DNA from: Serpula lacrymans var. lacrymans S7.9 | Taxonomy: Eukaryota; Basidiomycota; Agaricomycetes; Boletales; Serpulaceae | Assembly (NCBI RefSeq): GCF_000218685.1 | Contig: NW_006763290.1 | Location: 4,056,908-4,120,907 of the forward strand | Length of the DNA stretch: 64,000 bases | Reading direction: 5' to 3' | Part shown: piece after piece, positions 55,751 through 64,000 of the stretch | Layout of the letters: each line of letters starts with the position of its first letter | Numbering within the stretch: position 1 is the first letter of the stretch | Made by a program: the position numbers and the translations under genes | Notes under the pieces: model-generated | The model's input: the letters and a program-made list of their open reading frames with translations, nothing else | What the model was told of the DNA's origin: nothing | Database searches by the model: none

Positions 55751-58314
55751 TTGTCACAAAAAAAAGGTCAATATTACAACTTAAAGGATTACCTTTATGT
55801 GTTCCTTTCTGAGCAGCTCCAGAAACCCCACGAGATCCCAGATGTATCCTACCTTTTGAAACAATGGATAAAAGATGGCCAATTTCTTGAGGCATTTTCC
55901 AGCGAGCTAGATTCTCATGCTATTGATGCTCATGCTCACCCTCAGTCATCCCTGACCATGCAAAAATGGATCCTTGCCCAAGATACCAGGCTTTCTGACA
56001 GCCTGTTGAAGGAGACTGTGGCATCCATTGTGGAAGAACTTGTCAATTTTTTGGGTACCAAAGGCCCCGGACCTGGTGGATATATTATGCGTGGTTGGTG
56101 TCAGGAGCATTCCCCATATTTTTACACAGAATACAGGAAAAGGCAGGAGGACAAAATAGCGTCATTCTTTAACAAGGTGAGCAATTTATCTGCAGAGTGA
56201 TTTTTACCTGTTAGCTTAATGTGGGTTAGGTTGTTGATGATGACTTGCAGTCAGTTTTGATAGATTCTTCAATCAGGAATTCACGTTAATGGGTGTCATC
56301 TGCAAAAAGGTTGGTTTGTGATAGATGCAAACCAGACCTAATGCTTATTGATGATGTTGTGGATGGGGGTTATACCTGGCAATACCTATTTTCTACGTGC
56401 AAGGTCAAATACGCAGACTTTCCTCATCTTGTCAACTTTGCCATAAGACAGTTGGCAGGTACAGCATTATTTGTCCTTTGTGAGCAAGTTTCCAGGAGAT
56501 ATTATGTTGGACTATCCCTCTGTGGGCCAATGCTAAGGATATTATTATTCACCAGAGAAGGAAATGCTACCAGTTCACCATTTGGTATCAACAGATACCC
56601 AGAGCTATTCATCAGGACCATGATCTTCCTACATTACTCACAAACTGGATAGCTAGGCTATGACCATGCTATGTATTATGACCATGAGGGTGTGCCAGTG
56701 TTTCATGTTCAGTAAGGTGCAGCCACTCTACTCTGTAAAGTTGTTGCAATCCTCTTCAAGCCAATGGGCTTGTTAGGAAGAGCCATAAGGGTTATGGTGG
56801 CGGAGGTCTCTGGTGATGGGCCTCATGCACTTGAAGATCCTGATTATGTCATCATCAAGGATTGTTGGTTAACCACTGGTACACCTTCCGACAGCAACAT
56901 TCACGACAAGCTAGAAGATCTTGCAAGGGATCCATTCTTGGTAGGCTACAATCTAAGCAACTCCACACCCATCTTTCATTTTCCCGACAATCACACATCT
57001 CAACCTCTTGCATTTTTTGACAACATCATATTAGCTGGACACCCAGACGTGGATGCCTTATATGATAGGGCAAACACTGGTTGGGATGACATACACTCCT
57101 TGTCTGGAATTCTAATATGAGACCATTGTCTTTCACCATCCTCAATCCTTGTGCTATCTATTGCACATCCTGAGACACTTATTCAGGACACAACCAAAGT
57201 CATTATGAGTGCTGCTGGAGTTTCAAAGTTGGCAGAGTTGGCAGCCTTGGAGGACCGTACACATCATCACATGGCCATAAAAACAGTTGGGGGTAGAACT
57301 TGTGTGGTTTTCCTGTGTACGTGAAATGCTGGATGGGATTATTGGTGTTTTACTTGGTAAACCAAGGATTATTTACATTCATCTCATCACTTGCTAATAT
57401 CTGGCTGGCTATGCAGGCCTTCAGAATGGTTACATAAGACGTGGTCTCATTCATTGTGACATTAGCGATGACAATTCATGGCTTTGAGCCAAGGCTGCTT
57501 TGCCCCATTTTGCTGTCCCAGATTGGCCCATCAACAGCAGTAATGACTGGTATTCAATGTTCTGGTGTCTTAGGAGATTGGGCAATGGCTGAAGACGTTC
57601 AAGATAGAAACATGGTTAGGACCACAAAATATCTTATAGTGAGGATTTAAAAACCAATTATATTAGAATCTTTACTGATATGTCCTGAATGTAGGGGACT
57701 TATCCTTACCAAGCTATAGGGAGGATTTTACAGCCTGAAGTACCACACAATTACATCCACAACTTAGAGTCTGTTTTCTGGATGCTATGATTGATCATGA
57801 TTAACTGCAAAGGTCCCTACTGTCAGCAAATTGACTGGGTTGAGAAAGAGAAGAAAACGGCTGCAGCAGAGGTTGACAAAGTACCTGCATCATTAAAGTG
57901 CTCAGCATCTCAGAAGCCTCCAAAGTCATCATCTCATCAGCATCACAGTACCTCTGGTTACCAAGAGGATCTCCCCAGAAACGGTACTAAGGGAGGCATT
58001 CTGAATATCCCATCTTATCAGTTGCAACTTTCTTCTCACAGCAAACAAGACAATATTCCTGTCTGGGTCAAATGGGAGTGCCACACGCTTGACGCCAGCA
58101 CAGTAGCAATGGAAAAAGTTATGCTCTTGCACCTACACTTTATATCATACATCAACCCTTATTTCTGCAGGCATGTTTCTGTCAGGGCAGGGATGGTCAA
58201 GCTTTTCAGTGTCATGTGGAGTGAAACATTTAGTGGTGATGGCAATATGCTTTATAGTCCTTCCCTCAAATATATTTCACACCAGAAGATGGTGGATATT
58301 GTGAAAGATATGAG

Positions 58315-58510
58315 TGACAAATTATGACATTTGTTTATAGTATGAGAAAACATGCATTGGCCAGGGCTTGAACCTGGGACTCCAGCTTTCATGGTCTGGT
58401 GCTTTACCAACTAAGCTACCAAGGCGTACTTGGAAAGCATACTGATTGGTTGCATGCCCAGAAGGTCCAGAATCACTGTACATGGGTGCGGATCCCATTG
58501 TGTTGTGATA
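58315..58510 (-). mobile_element. 196-bp repeat carrying a tRNA-like sequence, TSD ATGAG
   Basis: Inverted copy of the element at 26674-26878, lacking its tandem 9-bp CCTTCTGGG. Plus-strand ends are TGACAAATTATGAC..TTGTGATA, flanked by ATGAG at 58310-58314 and 58511-58515. The tRNA-like part is at 58354-58425 on the minus strand with the same A and B boxes. Confidence 0.9.
58354..58425 (-). other. tRNA-like sequence (second copy)
   Basis: 72 nt, identical by eye to 26768-26839. The arms and imperfect anticodon stem are the same, so the tRNA-like part is the best conserved portion of the repeat. Confidence 0.8.
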
Positions 58511-59041
58511 ATGAGGAACAGTATTGAGCCTGAGTCTGATAGGGGTCTGATAGGGTGGGAGCGTTTGTGGAGGTTATCACTGCTAGAAGAGAGAGGTACC
58601 AGCTGCAGCTCCAAGACGTGAGGAAACCATCTCTCTTGTCTTTGCCTGTCAACTATCACAGTCCCCCAGACCCACCCATATCTGGGCCCAGCAAGCCTTT
58701 AAGTAGAACTAAACACACTTCAGATGGAAATGAAGGGGAGGATCCTGTCAGCAAGCGCCTGAGATCAACACACACCCGTAGCAGGCAAAAAAAGTACCTC
58801 CTTTTACTTTTTTTGCCTTTTATTTTAGGATTATGAACAAATCCTGAACTGTGCCTATATAATGTATTGCTATCAGTCACAGTGTAGTCTGTAGCTTTAC
58901 GTGTAATCTTTAGATTCAATGATATGTATTCAGACTGTTGTATTTTTGCCTCACTGACCTTTGCCGTCATTGTGCTTGTTGCGTAAATGCCCATCCATCT
59001 GATCCAGTAGGTGCCTCCCTCTCTACCTCTAGCATCTCATT

Positions 59042-62000
59042 ATGGTTGGCCTACAATCAGTACTTCAGGCTTTGAACGTTCAAGTTAAGCTCACATCTGC
59101 CCAGTCTGCAGGAGAGGATCCTACAATCTGTCCTGCTTGTCACAAGAAGCTTAAAACTCCCCAGGGTCTGATATGCTATTTGTCATTAGCAAGAAGCTGC
59201 AAATGGTATAACAAAGGGAAGCTACAAAGTTCGATGATTCCAGGAGAACTTGATAGGGGCAATGATTTAGAGATAAGGGAAATACCTGACATGTTACCTA
59301 ATGAGCTTAGACCTATGGATGAAGACCCAGAAGATGTGGTGGATGACTACTATGATCGTCTCTATGATCTTATTCCCACAGAATCTGAGGAGAATATGGC
59401 TGGACCCTCAAAGCTTCCTGATAAAGATGATGAGGAGCGTATTGAGGTACCCCACCCTACTGCAGGCAAGGTGATTAGGATGGATAAAACAGTATATGAA
59501 AGATGGAGGAGAGAATTTGGAGCTGAGGATATGGTAATATGGATATGGATTCAGATACATCAGATGGATCAGGGAACATTTTTGCACCCTTTGCATCAGA
59601 GCTAGACTGGAGAGTTGCTTGCTGGACTGTACAGGATGGAATAGGCTATAAATCATTGGATAGATTAATGGCAATACCAAGGGTACATCACCTCGATCTC
59701 TTTTTCAAGCACATATACTGATTTATCTATTTCAACAAAGGTGGCGGGTAAGTTAGGTCTATCCTACCATAATACATATGGGCTCCATAAGCTGGTCAAT
59801 CGTGTTCCAGAACATGCTACTTGTAAAACTAGAGAATTGTGGTTCAGGAATAGTCCCGAGCATAAGCATATGGTTTATCATCGTGATCCTATTAAAGCTG
59901 TCAAGTCCTTGCTAGGAAATCCAGCTCATGCCAAGGACATTGTCTACAGGCCCAAGTGCATCAAAATCTCACAGGATTTACAATGAGATGTGGACCAGAG
60001 ATTGGTGGAATACAGTACAGGCAGGTGGCATGAATCTAAATGTGTTATTTCAGATATTTGATGATAATATTCCCATCTAGAATCACTTACCTGAAGGTGC
60101 CTATGTAGCCCCTGTTATCATAACCACAGATAAGACACAACTCACCCAGTTCTCTGGCAACAAGTCTGCTTATCCAGTGTATCTAACTCTGGGAAATTTG
60201 CCCAGATCTATGTGCGGTAAACCTTCCAAACACGCCTGTATTCTCATTGCCTATCTCTCTGTCAGCAAAAATGTAGGAGACAATCTATCCAAAAAGCAAA
60301 AGTCAGCATGTAATCAACAACTCTTTCATGACTCAATGTGCATAGTCTTGGAGCCTCTGATAGAGCCTCTGAAGCATGGAATAGAAGTCACAGGGGGAGA
60401 TGGAAGGGTTAGGAGGATCCATCCCATCCTAGCCTGCTACTAGCAGATTATCCAGAATAATGTCTTGTCACCTGTGCAAAATATGGGACCTGTCCTAAAT
60501 GCGATGCCTCTGAAGATATTGTTGGAGAAAGACGTCCAGGGAGATGGAGGACCCAGAAGAAGACTGCTGAGGTTATATCAACAGCCAAAGCTGATGCAAC
60601 CTCCATCAGCAATTTTCAGGAGAGATGCAAAGCTCAAAATGTGTCTGGGGGTGTCTGTCATCCTGTCTGGGAGGGGTTTCCTCATTGCAACGTCCACATG
60701 GCCATAACCCCTGATATAATCCATCAACTCTACCAAGGTGTTGTAAAACATCTGATTCACTGGTGCTCTAGCTTGATGACCAACAAAGAGCTGGATGATC
60801 ACATTTGTAGACTCCCACCTTGCTTTGGTGTACGGCATTTCAAGCATGGTTGGTCACAGCTATCCCAGATATCTGGGATGGAGAGAAAAACATGGCAAGA
60901 ATTTTACTGGGGTGCATTATAGGGAAGGTCCCCTCTCAGGTTGTAACTTGTTATAGGGCACTCCTCAACTTTATCTACATTGCACAATATGCAAGCCATG
61001 ACAATACCACCATTCAATACCTGGAAGATTCCTTGGATCTCTACCATGCCAACATGCACATTCTTGTCCATCTTGGGGTACAAGAATATCTCAACATTCC
61101 CAAGTTGCACTCCATGCTGCACCATGCTGAATGTATTAGAAATTTTGGCACCAACAACAATTACAACGCAGAAATATTTGAAATGTTCCACATAGATTTT
61201 GCCAAGGAATGCTGGAGGGCATCAAATTTCCGTGACAGAGTTCCTCAGATGACTCAGTGGCTTAGTAGGCAGGAGAAAGTAGCTATGTTTGAAAGCTACC
61301 TGAACAACTACAAGAGAGAAGAAGAGAAGCAGGCAGAGCTAGAAGGAGGTATAGAGGCTAGTTCATCGCCTTCATCCAAACCCCTATCTACTTTCCTGGC
61401 TAAACATCCACATTCCCCTGGCCAGACACTGAAAAGTGTTCAAACAAGTCATCAATGTCCATCTTTCTCATGTCACCTACGTACTTTCCTTAACAAATTC
61501 ATGGACAGAGGGAATACAATCCCTAGAAATCAAGTAGCCTTAGCCCAGCTTCCATTTGATCGTCTAAATATTTGGCACTCATTCAAATTTGTGTTGGATA
61601 GTCTGGGTAATGATATAGATAGCATCCAAAATATGGATGGTATAAAGGCCAAGCCTGGAAAAAGAGGAGAGGAGGGCAGATTTGATGCTGTTATTGTAGC
61701 ACATATTGATAAAGCAGAGGCAAGAGGCCTGCAAGGTACATCAAACTGTATTGTCCCTCTACTGCTTTTTTGCTTACTATGTCACTATAGGGATAAAGGT
61801 TGGGAGATTGAGGGTCATATTCTCACTCCAAGATATCCTTTATTCTTACAACATTGCACCTTATTCATGGCCCAAAGGCCTTTTGGTTTACGTGGAGTGG
61901 TACAAAATATCTAGAAATCCTGGGCAATTTCATAACATGTACATTGTTACCAAGCCAGTCCCTCAGGCAAATGGTGTTGCACCTGGTGCTATTGTTTTAC

Positions 62001-62296
62001 TGGGGAACATATGTCAAAGTTGACATCTGGTTCCTCTCACTGGACCTGGAAGTGTTTGGCTGTCTACTTGGAGGACAGATAATGTGCTGGATGTTTGTGG
62101 ATCATTTTTACTTAATAATTGGGCTAATAAATTTGCATATCAAATGTTACGCACAAAGTGCTTAACAAAGTCTGAGGTTTCGTTGAGGTTTCAAAGAGAC
62201 TTATCTGAAGACAAGTTCGAGGACGTAGTTCTGAATAAAGTTCTTCCAACGAGAGTTGGCCTTCTTCTGAGTAAAGGTCTGATCTTAGGAGTCTAG
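59042..62296 (+). pseudogene. Plavaka-type transposase (EnSpm/CACTA-related)
   Basis: Starts near 59042 with a C2H2-like finger (ICPACHKKLKTPQGLICYLS), then an acidic linker (DDYYDRLYDLIPTESEENM). After a frameshift or intron it has GKVIRMDKTVYERW and RVACWTVQDGIGYKSLDRLM, then WFRNSPEHKHMVYHRDPIKA. The core reads HCNVHMAITPDIIHQLYQGV and VKHLIHWCSSLMTN, followed by FGVRHFKHGWSQLSQISGME and RKTWQEFYWGAL. The C-terminal part has IPKLHSMLHHAECIRNFGTN, NNYNAEIFEMFHIDFAKECW and FRDRVPQMTQWLSRQEKVAM. The D-I-I-H-Q-L motif and the IPKLHxxxH box fit Plavaka transposases. Frame breaks near 59570, 59990, 60450 and 60900 show decay; terminal inverted repeats were not found. Confidence 0.85.
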
Positions 62297-62691
62297 CTTT
62301 GTAAGCATAAACTGCGTAGAATTGTATTAGAGAAATACTACTACGGTTACAGAGGTATTTATAGGGAATAGAATTGGTGATAGGAGTTAGGTCCTATCTA
62401 GGGAAGGTCCGTCCATTGAGGACTAAGTACTATACAAGGTAATGTGACTGCGAAGAGAACGGGAAAATATGTGAGGGAAATAAGTCATCGGTCCGATGGT
62501 ATAACTGATGAGTAAAGGAAAATGAGTAGTCCATAAGAGAGGATAGAAATCGTAACACCAAACAATATGGTATTATAGAATTCATCTGTTATAGTATAGT
62601 AACTTGAAGTCCATTATTTTATTATTGACAACTTTGAACTGATCTGATTGGCTTTAATTGCAATAAAAGTACTCTATATGTAACAGTAGTG
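62297..62691. other. Sequence right of the Plavaka gene
   Basis: No gene recognised; possibly the non-coding 3' end of the Plavaka element. Confidence 0.35.
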
Positions 62692-62696
62692 GCATC

Positions 62697-63024
62697 TGTT
62701 GGAGCATTAGACGACACTCATGAAAGTTGAGTCTCCACCTAGAAACACTTACATTACTTACAAAGTTGTAATGGCGGGAAACTCCTTCCTTTTCCATCTT
62801 CAGATATTCCCGCAACATCTATTTTCTCCTTGTTCAAGCACTTGACACCTCAGTCTGTTATTACAGTACTGAGGTGAGACATCACAACAATATGTTTTCA
62901 AGTTAGACATCTATTGACCTTCTACCTTAGTTTTTACTTATTAAACAGGTACTACATTTAATACAGTCTGTTATTACAGTACTGAGTGTTTACTTATTAA
63001 ACAGGTTTATACATAACCACTTCA
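62697..63024 (+). repeat. Solo LTR, copia-like, TSD GCATC, with leader intron and spliced copy
   Basis: 328 bp, TGTTGGAGCATTAGACG..CCACTTCA, flanked by GCATC at 62692-62696 and 63025-63029. H1 CCTCAG..CTGAG (62848-62873), intron GTGAGA..CTTAG (62874-62930, 57 nt), T1 TTTTTACTTATTAAACAG (62931-62948), a spacer starting GTACTACATTTAATA, H2 (62964-62986) and T2 TGTTTACTTATTAAACAG (62987-63004). Confidence 0.93.
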
Positions 63025-63094
63025 GCATCTATATCAATCTATAGCACACTATTTGCCACAAATGCTATATTTGGTCTATTACCCAATCATACCA

Positions 63095-63705
63095 CACTAT
63101 ATCCTATCATAGTAAAATCATGTTTTCCTGATGTATTATCCCAAACTCATCATTGTTGTTATCGCCATTCATATGTAATCTCTTGCCAGAAGAGCCCTGA
63201 GTAATTTTTCATCTTTTCTGCTGAGTGCTGTCATATTAGGTCATCAAAAAGTCGCCTATTAGTTTAGAATAAATAAAAAAGACCTTTTTATTTTGACGTT
63301 AACATTGCTGGGGCTGTCTAGGTTAAAGGAGGTGGTGATGGAGAAGTTGTCATTAGTAAAAAATGGCCTTCAGCAGAATAGTAATTCAGAATAAACAAAC
63401 AATAACACACCATACTGGGGCTTACAAACTGTTTCTAGGGCATCAGTGTTGGGGTGGCAGCCATCTCCATCTGGTACTTGCAATTAAATCCGGTGTGAGA
63501 AAAACTTTGCAGTCTGACTACTCTCTACTAGTAGCCAGGCTAGAATGATACCTTTGTAGAATAGTGAGACTTTAAAAAATTTGTGCAACATTGTCAGCAC
63601 TGTGTGAGACAGTGATGAGGTGTTGCCACCACTGTGTCACACAATGTGGTGACAGGGAGGGAGGTGCAACTGCGCTGCAGCGCAGTAGCACTTTCCCACA
63701 GTTGA
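63095..63705 (-). mobile_element. Deletion derivative of the TET/JBP-DUF6532-like unit
   Basis: Matches, in order, parts of 48617-55040: CATCAGGAAAACATGATT (as 49308), the acidic-region codons, the SKEDEHLL..LLAR segment without the LTR (63180-63220, as 52107-52140), the Pro-rich segment (63290-63350, as 52240-52300), 63364-63420 (as 52415-52475), and 63430-63700 (as 54720-55040, the N-terminal end of the TET/JBP gene). The whole dioxygenase core and most of the other gene are missing. Confidence 0.8.
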
Positions 63706-64000
63706 CAAAACACTATAGAGAGGTTTGACCGCTTTTTGGGATATTTAAGCTCCGATTGAACACTTTCCCACACATTGAGCTAGCCACTTTGCTCACTTAT
63801 GTCTCAAAAAGCACTTTAAATTTTGGCTTCAAGGATAGATTCACGCTGGCTAACTTAGCATGTACATACAAGATAGCCAGCAAAATTTTACACTAGATAT
63901 ATTTTGTAGCGTTGATTGATATAACTAACATCCTCATTAATTATGACTCTAGGTGATAAATAATTAAATTTGGTATAGTGTCACTAAATGCTTTAATCCA
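63706..64000. other. Right end of window, no gene recognised
   Basis: AT-rich sequence without an open frame or known repeat. Confidence 0.4.

Larger units (their letters stand above)
55751..58836 (+). pseudogene. FunK1 fungal protein-kinase-like gene, decayed
   Basis: The N-terminal part has LLKETVASIVEELVNFLGTK. A middle part has CKPDLMLIDDV and YTWQYLFSTCKVKYADFPHL, then SRRYYVGLSLCGPMLRILLF. The kinase lobe has DPDYVIIKDCWLTTGTPSDS, NPHLVGY-type remnants (DPFLVGYNLSNSTPIFHF) and a catalytic-loop relic NGYIRRGLIHCDISDDNS, with H-C-D-I-S where family members have H-R-D-I-S. Then come GTYPYQAIGRILQPEVPHNY and IHNLESVFWMLYD, the usual FunK1 C-lobe. Stops and frameshifts occur throughout. A 196-bp tRNA-bearing repeat (58315-58510) splits the C-terminal tail. 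Confidence 0.75.

Noticed and set aside
1..64000. CRISPR arrays, rRNA genes, operons, Shine-Dalgarno sites
   Set aside because: Nothing of the kind is visible; gene structure and introns are eukaryotic.

Overview
The window looks like an accessory, transposon-packed stretch of a basidiomycete (Agaricomycetes-type) nuclear genome. The evidence is short GT-AG introns of about 50-60 nt, fungal single-copy genes (a BET1-type SNARE, an RNF126-like RING-H2 ligase, a Ulp1 SUMO protease, an ELO fatty-acid elongase), and repeat families typical of mushroom-forming fungi: Plavaka and Tnp2 transposases, KDZ-type fragments, DUF6589, FunK1 kinase and a TET/JBP dioxygenase. Species cannot be named from sequence alone.

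Layout. 1-1.7 kb: decayed Helitron protein on the minus strand, cut by the window edge. 1.9-8.7 kb: solo LTRs and a broken Ty3/gypsy chromovirus, with gag on plus and pol on minus, tail to tail. 8.9-9.5 kb: KDZ-like fragment. 10.5-12.1 kb: conserved basidiomycete gene with one frameshift. 12.4-12.9 kb: foldback element with a 9-bp target duplication. 13.5-17.8 kb: Ty1/copia element 1 (minus). 18-21.9 kb: Helitron remnant with two LTR insertions. 21.9-24.8 kb: DDE transposase remnant holding an LTR-like insert. 25.1-25.7 kb: BET1. 26.07-29.64 kb: hAT element with 8-bp target duplication, holding a 205-bp tRNA-bearing repeat. 30.1-33.9 kb: divergent RING-finger and Ulp1 genes. 34.1-40.5 kb: DUF6589 gene split by Ty1/copia element 2. 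43.2-44.8 kb: ELO elongase. 46.1-48.4 kb: Tnp2-like transposase. 48.6-55.05 kb: mobile unit with a DUF6532-like gene and a TET/JBP dioxygenase gene. 55.7-58.8 kb: decayed FunK1 kinase with a second tRNA-bearing repeat. 59.0-62.3 kb: Plavaka transposase. 62.7-63.0 kb: solo LTR. 63.1-63.7 kb: internally deleted copy of the TET/JBP unit.

Main result. Five LTRs that share little sequence share one architecture: a CCTCAG..CTGAG hairpin (H), a 52-57 nt GT..AG intron, a 10-18 nt tract (T) ending in AG, a short spacer beginning GTA, then a second H joined directly to a second T exactly as splicing of that intron would join them. The LTR therefore carries an intron-containing leader followed by its own spliced copy. 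One copia family is present both with and without the second copy, which points to gain by reverse transcription of spliced leader RNA. A second candidate novelty is the dispersed element of about 200 bp with 5-bp target duplications that carries a tRNA-like Pol III promoter.

Host genes are few and mostly intact (BET1, RING ligase, Ulp1, ELO). Nearly every other coding stretch is a transposon gene broken by stops, frameshifts or nested insertions. All readings are by eye; no alignments or searches were run.
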